From: CAYPPG01 sp964412555
GTDB taxonomy: Bacteria; Hinthialibacterota; Hinthialibacteria; Hinthialibacterales; Hinthialibacteraceae
Direction: 5' to 3'
Assembly: GCA_964412555.1 (NCBI GenBank)
Contig: CAYPPG010000047.1
Coordinates: forward strand, 1-63,403
DNA length: 63,403 nucleotides
Shown: positions 26,695 through 34,919 of the stretch, piece by piece
Layout: the number at the start of each line of letters is the position of its first letter
Position numbering within the stretch: the first letter of the stretch is position 1
Notes under the pieces: model-generated
Seen by the model: only the letters and a program-made list of their open reading frames with translations
Told to the model about the DNA's origin: nothing
Databases searched by the model: none
Made by a program: the position numbers and the translations under genes

Positions 26695-28548
26695 TTGACA
26701 AACGAGAACTGGTTCCGTCTTGGCCCTTCAAAATCAGAATATTTGCGGTCGAATCTCAAACACTTTCAAAAACGTTTCCCCGAACAGATCGAAAATATCC
26801 ATAATTCTTCCGCCAAACTCGATTCCTATGAATTTTTAGCAATCGAAGGCCGGTGTTATGCGTGCCGTACTCACGACAGCGATAACATTCTTCTTTTATA
26901 CAATCCCAGAACACTTCTCCAGAATCACAACCGCTCAATCGAGAGTGCTCAGAAATTTTTTCAGCGCGGCGTTTCTCTTATGATCATTGCCGGTTCCGGA
27001 TTAGGCTACCTTGCTCATTCTCTTGAAAGAAACATTCAAAAGGATGTTTCGAAAGGATTGGTTTTAGTAGAGAATCGTCCGGAACTGATCCTCGCTCAAT
27101 TTTGCCTTTACGATTGCGAGCGTTTATTGAATTCACCACAACTGTTTTGGGCAGTGGGGGAAGCATTATATTCGGTCATGGAATCATTGTTCAAACGGGA
27201 AAGTCTTTATCAATTGAATATTCAACAAATCGTTTCTGTGCCTGAACGGTCATTGACAAAAGAGGAACGTATTCTTTATGGAAAACTACCGCAATGGTAC
27301 TCATCCACCCGTAAGTACTACCTTCATTCCTTTCAGGAAAAACGCGAACGCTTTGATCGACGCATGAAAGAACCGCCTGACCTCAATACCGGCCGCATCT
27401 GGGGTATCACTCATCCGGACGCTTACGCGCACACACCGCTGCTTCGATCTTTGATGTCAGGATTCGAACAGCAAGGCTGGTCGAAGCACATCCTAGAAAT
27501 CAAGGACGGATTTTCCGCTCGATTCCGTGTCATCGAACATCTCGTCGACACTGCACCGGATGCCATTCTGGTCTGCAATACACCCTCAGAGCAATTTATC
27601 AATCGTTCGATTCACCGCCCCCGGATTGTATGGTTCCTGGACGATCCCCGTCACTATAATAATGAAACTTTTGCCGAAAGTTTTATGAAACAAGATCACA
27701 TTTTTTATATCGACCGAACTTACGGATCGTTATTACAGAAAACTCATGCCGGTTCCCATCATTTCCTGCCTGCCACATCTTCTTTCACCTCCCCAGGAAC
27801 CTCCATAAAAGAACTCGCCGCTCCCATTCTTTTCGTAGGTTCTTACGACAATACATCTTTTTATCGCGATTACGCCCTCAAAACCGAATGGGAGGAAACC
27901 GCCGCTCTCTTAGAAGCCCTAATCCAACAACCTACAATCCCCACCCACGAGCTCATGGAGCAATTCAAAATCAAAGAAGCGATATATCGAAAAATCCAAA
28001 TCATCGCTAACGATTTTGTAAAAACCATCCAACGCACTTTCTATTCAGATACTCACCGTCTCGAGTATTTTCTCTACAATTTGGCCAATAGTTTCAAGCG
28101 AGAAAAATATGTCCGTGCATTGCTCGATCAAGGAATCGTTGTGTATGGCCCCGAATCTTGGCGAGAAGTACTTGGTGAAAAATACAAAAATCAATTCAAA
28201 GGCTGGATGTCTCCTAAAAAATTAGCCGATGCCTATGCCTCTGCCACTATTTGTCTTAACATTCATAGCCTTCAATGTCCCACCTGCTTCAATCCGCGCG
28301 ATTTCGACATTCTGGCCACGAAGGGATGTTTATTGAGTGATTGGGTAGCGGATATGGAAGAAGAAATTCTAAAACCGGACCGCGATTTGATTTCTTTCCG
28401 AAACGAAAAAGAACTAGTTCAAAAAATAGAAACGCTTTTGCAAGAACACGACTTGCGGCATGAAATTTCGGAAACCGGATACCGGACTTTTCATCAAAGA
28501 CACACTCCCGCTCACCGTGCCAGCAAAATCTTGGAATTGATTCGTTAA
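26695..28548 (+). CDS. CgeB-like glycosyltransferase with a novel N-terminal half
   Basis: A 617-residue cytosolic protein. The last ~300 residues resemble CgeB/YkvP-type glycosyltransferases. They include Val-Trp-Phe-Leu-Asp-Asp-Pro-Arg-His near 322, then Leu-Asn-Ile-His-Ser near 522 and Phe-Asn-Pro-Arg-Asp-Phe-Asp-Ile-Leu-Ala-Thr-Lys-Gly-Cys, where the nucleotide-sugar-binding Glu of other members is expected. The tail has the common Tyr-Arg-Thr-Phe-His-Gln-Arg-His-Thr-Pro-Ala-His-Arg-Ala ending. The first ~220 residues, with a Gly-Ser-Gly-Leu-Gly-Tyr motif near 100, recall DUF115-like or SAM-binding folds but are not securely assigned. The start is a TTG with AGGAG seven bases upstream. 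Confidence 0.6.
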   Translation: MTNENWFRLGPSKSEYLRSNLKHFQKRFPEQIENIHNSSAKLDSYEFLAIEGRCYACRTHDSDNILLLYNPRTLLQNHNRSIESAQKFFQRGVSLMIIAGSGLGYLAHSLERNIQKDVSKGLVLVENRPELILAQFCLYDCERLLNSPQLFWAVGEALYSVMESLFKRESLYQLNIQQIVSVPERSLTKEERILYGKLPQWYSSTRKYYLHSFQEKRERFDRRMKEPPDLNTGRIWGITHPDAYAHTPLLRSLMSGFEQQGWSKHILEIKDGFSARFRVIEHLVDTAPDAILVCNTPSEQFINRSIHRPRIVWFLDDPRHYNNETFAESFMKQDHIFYIDRTYGSLLQKTHAGSHHFLPATSSFTSPGTSIKELAAPILFVGSYDNTSFYRDYALKTEWEETAALLEALIQQPTIPTHELMEQFKIKEAIYRKIQIIANDFVKTIQRTFYSDTHRLEYFLYNLANSFKREKYVRALLDQGIVVYGPESWREVLGEKYKNQFKGWMSPKKLADAYASATICLNIHSLQCPTCFNPRDFDILATKGCLLSDWVADMEEEILKPDRDLISFRNEKELVQKIETLLQEHDLRHEISETGYRTFHQRHTPAHRASKILELIR

Positions 28549-28586
28549 GAAGATAACACTTATACAGGTTTCGTTTTTGCAGCCTC

Positions 28587-29582
28587 ATGCTACTGTACTA
28601 TCTCATGATGAGATTTCAGCGTAAATGGATTCTTTTACTCTTCACGGTCGTGATATTCGTGATCCTCTTCCTCAGCGTCGATTTTACCGCTGCTATGGAG
28701 ACAGTTCGTCAAGCGAATCCATTCTTTTTTCTTTTTGCCTGCCTAATTACTTTTCTTTTTCCGTTTTGGTGTGCCGTGCGCTGGAACTTGATTGTCCTGA
28801 ATCTAGGCGTTCGATTGGGAATATGGGAAAGTTTTAAGATTATTATGGCCGCCTGGCCGGTGGGAGCGATCACCCCGGCAAAATCAGGGGATTTGATCAA
28901 AGTCTTGTTTTTAAAAAAGGTCCTCCCCTATTCAAAAACCACGGGCGTGATCCTCGCTGAGCGTTTGGTGGATGTCATCGCCTTATGCTGCTATGCCGTC
29001 ATATGGGGAGTGATCTATGATTTCGAGACGGCTGCAATGCTGGCCGGTGGATTGTTACTAGGAGTTCTGCTCTTCTTGATTATCGCAGCATCGCCGCTTA
29101 TCGACCGTTTTCCTTTGAAATGGCGATCTCTTGCCTTGAATCTATTCGAAGCGACAAAAAGGATGGTTCTGCATAAGATGACTTTTTTGTTCATTTTGAT
29201 AATTACTTTTCTGAATTGGTTCTGCACTTTTTTGCAGACATGGCTCTGTTATAAAGCCTTTCACGTCGACGTTCCCTTATTTTATATCATGGCGGCTTTA
29301 CCCATTGCGATCTTCATCGGATTGATCCCCGTGACATTATCCGGAATGGGAACACGCGATTCCGCTGTTATCTTTTTATTTCAACAGTACGCAAGATATG
29401 AGATCAATCTGGCTGTCGGTATCTTATATTCAATTTTCGGGTACTGGTTTCTTTCCATTCTGGGTATTCCCTTCATGCGTGCTGCCTTGGGTGGTTCAAT
29501 AGGCGGAATCAAAGGAGAAGATTTGCATAAAAAGATATTCCAAGGGGATGCGAATTCGGAATCAGGAAACCTTCTTCCATAA
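28587..29582 (+). CDS. Lysylphosphatidylglycerol synthase TM-domain (UPF0104/YbhN-like) protein
   Basis: A 331-residue integral membrane protein with seven to eight hydrophobic segments. It shows the family stretch Ala-Val-Arg-Trp in the second helix, then Thr-Pro-Ala-Lys-Ser-Gly-Asp near 95 and Leu-Ala-Glu-Arg-Leu-Val-Asp-Val near 125. Further on come Leu-Pro-Ile-Ala-Ile-Phe-Ile-Gly and Thr-Leu-Ser-Gly-Met-Gly-Thr-Arg-Asp. This is the flippase-like half of MprF without the synthase domain. Such stand-alone proteins are linked to envelope lipid or glycan transport. It follows the CgeB-like gene by 38 bases, suggesting one transcript. Start: ATG at 28587, with further ATG codons at 28605 and 28608 as alternatives. 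Confidence 0.75.
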   Translation: MLLYYLMMRFQRKWILLLFTVVIFVILFLSVDFTAAMETVRQANPFFFLFACLITFLFPFWCAVRWNLIVLNLGVRLGIWESFKIIMAAWPVGAITPAKSGDLIKVLFLKKVLPYSKTTGVILAERLVDVIALCCYAVIWGVIYDFETAAMLAGGLLLGVLLFLIIAASPLIDRFPLKWRSLALNLFEATKRMVLHKMTFLFILIITFLNWFCTFLQTWLCYKAFHVDVPLFYIMAALPIAIFIGLIPVTLSGMGTRDSAVIFLFQQYARYEINLAVGILYSIFGYWFLSILGIPFMRAALGGSIGGIKGEDLHKKIFQGDANSESGNLLP

Positions 29583-29710
29583 ATCAAATTCGTACAAAAA
29601 AAGCGCTGCTCATTTCATGAATCATTTCTCTCGAATAAGTTGGCGAAATTAATAACCATTTACCCTCTCAAGAGTTCAATCAGAATCAAGAAAAAAATGA
29701 AAATTTATCA

Positions 29711-29739
29711 TTGACGAGTGAATCGCTTTCGAGTATTCT
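29711..29739 (+). promoter_or_regulatory. Candidate promoter of the PEPCK gene
   Basis: TTGACG (29711-29716) and TATTCT (29734-29739) are separated by exactly 17 bases, giving a start near 29746 and a leader of about 47 bases before the ATG at 29793. This also argues against translation from the upstream frame at 29718. Confidence 0.6.
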
Positions 29740-29792
29740 ACTCTTTCAATAAATTTGTTGATGGTGAAAAATTTATCCAAGGAGTGAAACGA

Positions 29793-31562
29793 ATGGCCAC
29801 TCATTTAGAAGCATGGGTTGAAGAACAAGCAAAGCTCGCACAGCCGGATCGGATTCATTGGTGTGATGGTTCGGAAGAAGAGGCTCGAAAGATCGTTGAA
29901 GCCGGTATTCATGAAGAAAAAATCGAAGGACAACCGGTTTTTCAAGAATTGAACCATGATCTTTGGCCGAAAGCCTACTATCACAAAAGTCATCCGACCG
30001 ACGTTGCCCGAACCGAGCATTTGACCTTCGTTTGTCACCCCGATAAGGACACCGCCGGTCCTAACAATAACTGGATGGATCCAAATGAAGCCAAGAAGAA
30101 GTTAACCGAAATTTCAAGAGGCTGCATGAAAGGGAAAACAATGTATGTCCTGCCGTATATGATGGGACATCCTGATTCTCCCTATGCCAAAGCCTGCGTC
30201 CAATTGACCGATATATCCTATGTCGCCGTCAGTATGCGCATCATGACTCGTATGAGTAAGACGGTTATAGATAAAATCGGCAATAGAGACGATTTTGTCA
30301 AAGGATTCCATTCGGTAAGCGATTTTGATCCGGAAAAGCGCTTCATTATGCATTTCCCGGATGATCATTTGGTTTGGAGTGTCGGTTCCGGCTATGGCGG
30401 AAACGCACTGCTCGGGAAAAAATGCTTTTCCCTTCGCATCGCATCCTGGCTAGGGTACAACGAAGGCTGGTTGGCGGAGCACATGGTGATCATGGGGATC
30501 GAGGATCCGCAGGGCAAAGTCACGTACATCGCCGCAGCATTCCCCAGTGCCTGCGGAAAAACCAACCTGGCTATGCTGCAATCTGCACTTCCGGGATATA
30601 AAGTCTGGACGTTGGGAGATGACATTGCCTGGTTGAACGTGGGCCCGGACGGCCGTTTATGGGCGATCAATCCGGAAACCGGATTTTTCGGCGTGGCTCC
30701 CGGAACCTCGCAAAAAACCAATCCCAACATGATGACGACATTGAAAAACGACCAATTTTTCCCCACTCTCTTTACGAACACCGCTGTCAATCTCGATACG
30801 AACGAACCGTGGTGGGAAGGCGCAGATGCTCCTCCACCGAAAAACGCCCTCGATTGGAAAGGGAATCCCTGGTCAGCAGGCTCTGAAGGGAATGCCGCTC
30901 ATCCCAATTCGCGGTTCACGGCTTCCATCTACAATTGCCCCACGCTTTCTCCGGAATTTGACAATCCGAAGGGAGTGCCAATCTCTGCGATTCTCCTTGG
31001 CGGGAAACGCTCCACATTGATTCCACTGGTAATGGAGAGTTTAAGCTGGCCGCATGGAGTCTTTTTGGGTGCCCGTGTCGGTTCGGAAACGACAGCAGCC
31101 GCGATTCACAAGGTTGGTGTGCTACGCCGTGATCCAATGGCCATGCGCCCCTTCTGCGGGTACAACATGGGTGATTATTTCCGGCATTGGTTAAACATAG
31201 GGAAAAAATTAACCAATCCGCCGAAAATATATTCGGTCAACTGGTTCCGTCTCGGAGAACAAGGAGAATTCATCTGGCCGGGATTCGGTGAAAATATCCG
31301 TGTAATGGAATGGATCATCAAACGAGCCAATAACGAAGTCGGTGTACGGGAAACTCCAATCGGTCTTTTGCCTCATTCAAAAGACATCAACATCGACGGA
31401 TTGGACATGCCGAAAGAGAATCTGGAAAAACTCCTCGAAGTGAATATGGCCGACTGGCAAGAGGAAGCGGCCGGTATCGAAGAATATATGAACGGTTACG
31501 GTGACCGCTTACCGGATGAGATTCGGAAGGAAGTGGAGTATTTATTGAAGAATGCGAAGTAA
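29793..31562 (+). CDS. pckG: Phosphoenolpyruvate carboxykinase (GTP)
   Basis: A 589-residue GTP-type PEPCK, which interconverts oxaloacetate and phosphoenolpyruvate in gluconeogenesis and anaplerosis. The nucleotide-binding P-loop Phe-Pro-Ser-Ala-Cys-Gly-Lys-Thr-Asn lies near residue 250 and carries the hyper-reactive Cys typical of GTP enzymes. Also present are Asn-Trp-Phe-Arg-Leu, Trp-Pro-Gly-Phe-Gly-Glu-Asn and the Gly-Gly-Lys-Arg-Ser-Thr-Leu-Ile-Pro-Leu segment. Full family length. The ATG at 29793 has AAGGAG eight bases upstream, and the frame upstream of it runs through the promoter. It is a single-gene unit with its own promoter and terminator. Confidence 0.96.
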   Translation: MATHLEAWVEEQAKLAQPDRIHWCDGSEEEARKIVEAGIHEEKIEGQPVFQELNHDLWPKAYYHKSHPTDVARTEHLTFVCHPDKDTAGPNNNWMDPNEAKKKLTEISRGCMKGKTMYVLPYMMGHPDSPYAKACVQLTDISYVAVSMRIMTRMSKTVIDKIGNRDDFVKGFHSVSDFDPEKRFIMHFPDDHLVWSVGSGYGGNALLGKKCFSLRIASWLGYNEGWLAEHMVIMGIEDPQGKVTYIAAAFPSACGKTNLAMLQSALPGYKVWTLGDDIAWLNVGPDGRLWAINPETGFFGVAPGTSQKTNPNMMTTLKNDQFFPTLFTNTAVNLDTNEPWWEGADAPPPKNALDWKGNPWSAGSEGNAAHPNSRFTASIYNCPTLSPEFDNPKGVPISAILLGGKRSTLIPLVMESLSWPHGVFLGARVGSETTAAAIHKVGVLRRDPMAMRPFCGYNMGDYFRHWLNIGKKLTNPPKIYSVNWFRLGEQGEFIWPGFGENIRVMEWIIKRANNEVGVRETPIGLLPHSKDINIDGLDMPKENLEKLLEVNMADWQEEAAGIEEYMNGYGDRLPDEIRKEVEYLLKNAK

Positions 31563-31593
31563 GTAACGCATCATATATAATGATCATGGAACG

Positions 31594-31618
31594 GGGCGGC
31601 AAAAATGCCGCCCTATTT
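31594..31618 (+). terminator. Intrinsic terminator of pckG
   Basis: GGGCGGCA-AAAA-TGCCGCCC forms a perfect 8-bp GC-rich stem with a four-base loop, followed by TATTT. It lies 32 bases after the PEPCK stop. Confidence 0.75.
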
Positions 31619-31723
31619 CTGATTGGAATTATTTATGCCGAGATATAGACTCTGAGGGAAAAAATCGCTCATTGTACGGATCAGGGGTTGAAAAAGCATG
31701 ACCTTTTTGTCTTTTACAGGTTT

Positions 31724-32068
31724 TTAGTGGGTAGAAGGCAGTGTGGAAGTTTTGACGTTGTTCGCCATGGGAACAAATTCGATCTGAACCTTTTTGTTAA
31801 GGGCTGCAGCAACTCGACGTAACATGGATAGGGAATGCCCTTCGTAATCTGCGTCTTCCAGACGGGCAATCACGGTCTGTTTAGTTCCGATCAAATCGGC
31901 CAATTCCTGTTGAGTCAATCCCGCCTCTTTCCGCAAATCATAAATATTTTGCGCGATTTCGGCATTCGCTCTTTCTTCTTCGAGAAGGGCTTCCATCTCT
32001 GGTTTCCCTTCAATATATCGGCGGTGTAAAATTTCTACACCGTCCGTTGTTGGCTTTCTGTTACGCAT
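31724..32068 (-). CDS. XRE-family antitoxin, HigA-like
   Basis: A 114-residue protein with a helix-turn-helix of the XRE type at residues ~40-95 (Leu-Arg-Lys-Glu-Ala-Gly-Leu-Thr-Gln-Gln-Glu-Leu-Ala-Asp-Leu-Ile-Gly-Thr-Lys-Gln-Thr-Val-Ile, written here as separate residues). The N-terminal region before it is acidic and helical, as in HigA antitoxins encoded downstream of their toxin. AAGGAG lies eight bases before the ATG. The stop of a decayed HigB-like frame lies two bases upstream, reproducing the toxin-first HigBA order. The gene itself looks intact although its toxin is broken. Confidence 0.75.
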   Translation of the reverse strand: MRNRKPTTDGVEILHRRYIEGKPEMEALLEEERANAEIAQNIYDLRKEAGLTQQELADLIGTKQTVIARLEDADYEGHSLSMLRRVAAALNKKVQIEFVPMANNVKTSTLPSTH

Positions 32069-32070
32069 CG

Positions 32071-32277
32071 TTATATCTCCTTGTAAGTGTGTCGCGCCGG
32101 GTTTTCCATAAATTTCTTTTTTCGCTCAATGGCTCGGTCGATTTCCTTCGGAGGGACTATTCTTTCTTTCGTGTTGTAAAAAAAGCAAAAAGTGAATTTC
32201 TTACGGTTCATCCGGAAGAAAATCGGCTTGTGGTAACTGCTTCCCATGACGAAAACCGAATACATTGTTGTCGTCAT
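32071..32277 (-). pseudogene. Decayed HigB/RelE-like toxin (phage Gp49 family)
   Basis: A remnant frame whose C-terminal part is typical of HigB-type mRNA interferases. A hydrophobic Phe-Thr-Phe-Cys-Phe-Phe-Tyr strand is followed by Pro-Pro-Lys-Glu-Ile-Asp-Arg-Ala-Ile-Glu-Arg-Lys-Lys-Lys-Phe. In intact toxins the strand is followed by a Leu-Leu-His-x-Phe-x-Lys-Lys segment, which appears deleted here, and the N-terminal half is missing. It ends two bases before the HigA-like start. The 68-residue frame is too short for a full toxin of ~110 residues. Confidence 0.55.
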
Positions 32278-32305
32278 CGATCGAGCTTAACTCCGATTTC
32301 ACAAG

Positions 32306-32413
32306 CTAGATTCCGTAGAAGTTCACGTATCGGCCGTTTTTTTTGGCCTGATCAAACTTTTCACGAAGATGGTCGCGGGCGTCGGTAAATGTGATAACGT
32401 CGCTACTTCGCAT
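32306..32413 (-). pseudogene. Truncated YefM/Phd-type antitoxin remnant
   Basis: Translating from the ATG at 32413 gives a 35-residue frame. It begins Met-Arg-Ser-Ser-Asp-Val-Ile-Thr-Phe-Thr-Asp-Ala-Arg-Asp-His-Leu and continues Glu-Lys-Phe-Asp-Gln-Ala-Lys-Lys-Asn-Gly-Arg, then stops at a TAG. That is the DNA-binding N-terminus of YefM/Phd antitoxins, cut before the usual Pro-x-x-Val/Ile-Thr-x-Asn-Gly segment. A double TGTACA operator lies just upstream. No YoeB-type toxin follows. Confidence 0.6.
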
Positions 32414-32436
32414 AGATGATTCCCCGCTTTAATTAT

Positions 32437-32454
32437 TGTACAATATTCTGTACA
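32437..32454. promoter_or_regulatory. Double TGTACA operator, YefM-type
   Basis: TGTACA-ATATTC-TGTACA: two hexamer palindromes with centres exactly 12 bases apart, 24 bases upstream of the YefM/Phd remnant. Paired TGTACA cores with this spacing are the described operator layout of YefM-YoeB systems. Confidence 0.6.
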
Positions 32455-32624
32455 GATAATTGTTGAATGTTTCTACTTATAAGTCAACGTAGATACTCAA
32501 GATCATCGTCTCGAATTATCCAATCTCTTAGCCCGAGATTCAGCCTCTCCCCTTCTCTCGACATTCGCTCCTGAGTACAAATCGAGTACAATCATTCAAT
32601 TATCCATACAAAAACGAGGTTCTC

Positions 32625-33665
32625 ATGAAACGACGACCATTTCTTAAAATTTTAGGTGCTGCTGCAGGTTCGACAGCAGTAGGAATAAATGCATCATTAG
32701 CGTCCGATTCCAGTGGAAAAAAGGTCAACGGTATGCCGTATCGCATTCTGGGGAAAACCGGCCTGCAAATTTCCAGCATTTGTTTCCCCGGCTTGGCACT
32801 GGTTCACGATACACAGGAAGACTGCAACCGAACATTGCACGAAGCCATTGAAGCGGGTGTAAATTACTTCGATAACGCTCCTGCCTATGGCAATGGCAAA
32901 TGTGTCAAGAGAATGGGAATCGGGATGCAGGATATACCGCGTGACCGTTACTACTTAGCCTGCAAAACCAAAAGGCGCGACAAAGAGGGAGCACGGCAAG
33001 AACTGGAGCAATGCCTCAAGGATCTAAAAACCGATTATTTTGATGTCTATCAATTACACCACCTCCGCACGGAAGAAGATGTCGAACAGGCGTTCGGTCC
33101 GGGCGGCTGCATGGAAACCTTTTTCCAGGCAAAAAAGGAAGGCAAAATCCGCTACATCGGTTTTTCTTCCCACACCACTAAAAGCGCTTTAGCCGCCCTT
33201 CGGCAATATCCCTTTGATACGATCATGTTCCCGATCAATTTTGTCGAGTATTACACCTTTGATTTCGGGAAGGAAGTCATGGAACTGGCCAATGAACGCG
33301 GAACAGGTATTCTCGGTATGAAAGCCATGTGTGGCGGTCTGTGGCCGGAAGGCATGGAACGGACGCGGCGGTGGTGGTATCGCCCATTGGAAGATGAGAA
33401 AGATATCCAACTTGCGGTTCGATTCACTCTCTCTCATGAAGGAGTAACAGCCGCAGTTCCCCCGGGCTTTTTGGATTTGATTCCCAAAGCGATCCAGGCA
33501 GCCAAACAGTTCAGCCCCGTCAATGAGAGCGAAAAACAAACATTGGCAGCCATGGCGAAAGATCGTTTATCCGTCTTCGAACGTCAACAAATCACCCATG
33601 CCGGCAGCCTTCCTCATATCGAAGCCGATGATTATTACAAATATATGCCCTGTGCCTATGCTTAA
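32625..33665 (+). CDS. Tat-exported aldo/keto reductase
   Basis: A 346-residue AKR-superfamily enzyme. The N-terminus Met-Lys-Arg-Arg-Pro-Phe-Leu-Lys followed by an Ala/Gly-rich stretch is a Tat-type signal, so the protein is predicted to be exported folded. Catalytic positions are visible: Asp83 and Tyr88 (Tyr-Phe-Asp-Asn-Ala-Pro-Ala-Tyr), a Lys near 114-116 (Cys-Lys-Thr-Lys) and His145/146 (Leu-His-His). The C-terminal NADPH-binding part seems adapted, with a Thr-Ala-Ala-Val-Pro-Pro-Gly segment. Exported AKRs of this kind are common beside glycan-degradation genes in planctomycete-like genomes. The ribosome binding site ACGAGGT lies nine bases upstream. Confidence 0.82.
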   Translation: MKRRPFLKILGAAAGSTAVGINASLASDSSGKKVNGMPYRILGKTGLQISSICFPGLALVHDTQEDCNRTLHEAIEAGVNYFDNAPAYGNGKCVKRMGIGMQDIPRDRYYLACKTKRRDKEGARQELEQCLKDLKTDYFDVYQLHHLRTEEDVEQAFGPGGCMETFFQAKKEGKIRYIGFSSHTTKSALAALRQYPFDTIMFPINFVEYYTFDFGKEVMELANERGTGILGMKAMCGGLWPEGMERTRRWWYRPLEDEKDIQLAVRFTLSHEGVTAAVPPGFLDLIPKAIQAAKQFSPVNESEKQTLAAMAKDRLSVFERQQITHAGSLPHIEADDYYKYMPCAYA

Positions 33666-33674
33666 TTGCTCCTT

Positions 33675-33704
33675 TTGACAACCACTTCTATTATCGAGTA
33701 TGAT
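33675..33704 (+). promoter_or_regulatory. Candidate promoter of the beta-helix gene
   Basis: Consensus TTGACA (33675-33680), an 18-base spacer and TATGAT (33699-33704). The ATG at 33700 falls inside the -10 element, which supports the later ATG at 33739 as the real start of the next gene. Confidence 0.6.
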
Positions 33705-33738
33705 GAGACAAGATCAATCAATATGGAAAGGAATCCTT

Positions 33739-34914
33739 ATGCAAAAATTATTTACCCTTTTTAGCGTATTTTGTTTCGTGGCAGGATTAAGCCTTGTAGC
33801 ACATGCTCAATCTTGCATTGTCGAAATCGGGCCGTTTTCACAAGGAGAAACCGAATATCATCAACAATGGATTCAAGAAAAAATGGATGGCACAGAAGGG
33901 ATAGCGCCGACCTTTGTGTTTGCTCCGGGCGAATATGTGATTAGCAATCCAAACGGATTACTGGTTCCGGAAGGAGCGACTCTCATCATGGAAGGTGCAC
34001 GCTTTTCTCTTGCCGAGAAAATGACAGCAGATGGGCAATGTTTTCTTTTGGATCATGTCTCAAATGTTTCGTTTCGGGGCGGGGAAATCATTGGCAGCCG
34101 GGATACATGGGATCGCGGCACGAACATTGGGGGAATTCGCGTCCTGGGGGATGTCGAGTCTGTAAAGATCGCCGATATGACCTTCAAGAATCTATCCAGC
34201 AATGCTGTCGGCGTGTTTGGAGAAAGCGACGAGAAACCGATTCGAGATGTGACGCTCAAAAATGTAGTCGCGGTCAATTGCTGTAATTACTATGGTGATT
34301 ATCTACAGCCCGATAGTGGCCCGGCAAAAGGCAGCGACCGCAAAGATCAAGGCACAGTGGCCTTCTATCATGTGCTCGGGTGGCTGGTGGATGGATGCCG
34401 TTTTGAAGGGTCGCAGTCCGACGGCACTCATTTTTATCACAGCCATAACGGCATCTTCGTCAACAATGTCGTGATGGACAGTAAGATGGGTGGCTACTTT
34501 ATCGAAGGATGTGAGCAGGTTATAGTTTCGGAAAACCTTATCATGCGCAACGGTTCCAGGGGATGCACGATCGAACGCAACAGCCGCTACTGCACACTCA
34601 CGGATAACGTCGTTTGCTTCAGCGGGCGGGAAGGACTATGGGCGCCCGATGTATTGGCCGTCGTCGTTTCGTCGAATATTTTCCGTGAAAACGGACAAAA
34701 GGACGACAAAGAGCGGGATTGCGAAATTCGTCTCGACAATACAGACCATTTTGAAACCAATACGCGGGATATTCAAATCACCGACAATATGTTCTACACG
34801 AAAGAACATCAAACAGCTGCAATTTACATCGGCCAGGATATCAAGGATATCCGGCTCGAAAACAACATGCACCGAGGTCCTGCGAAAGTAATACACAACG
34901 CATCAAAGGAATAA
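33739..34914 (+). CDS. Secreted right-handed parallel beta-helix protein
   Basis: A 391-residue secreted protein. Residues 1-23 are a signal peptide ending in Ala-His-Ala. The body shows repeated short strands with Asn/Asp turns (for example Val-Ser-Phe-Arg-Gly-Gly-Glu-Ile-Ile-Gly-Ser and Val-Val-Ser-Ser-Asn-Ile-Phe-Arg-Glu-Asn), the pattern of pectate-lyase-like beta-helix folds. Such proteins bind or cleave polysaccharides, or act as scaffolds. No catalytic set could be assigned. The ATG at 33739 has AAAGGAA just upstream. A perfect -35 box and good -10 precede it, so it has its own promoter after the aldo/keto reductase gene. Its stop lies five bases from that of the convergent DUF2064 gene. 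Confidence 0.75.
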   Translation: MQKLFTLFSVFCFVAGLSLVAHAQSCIVEIGPFSQGETEYHQQWIQEKMDGTEGIAPTFVFAPGEYVISNPNGLLVPEGATLIMEGARFSLAEKMTADGQCFLLDHVSNVSFRGGEIIGSRDTWDRGTNIGGIRVLGDVESVKIADMTFKNLSSNAVGVFGESDEKPIRDVTLKNVVAVNCCNYYGDYLQPDSGPAKGSDRKDQGTVAFYHVLGWLVDGCRFEGSQSDGTHFYHSHNGIFVNNVVMDSKMGGYFIEGCEQVIVSENLIMRNGSRGCTIERNSRYCTLTDNVVCFSGREGLWAPDVLAVVVSSNIFRENGQKDDKERDCEIRLDNTDHFETNTRDIQITDNMFYTKEHQTAAIYIGQDIKDIRLENNMHRGPAKVIHNASKE

Positions 34915-34919
34915 ACATT

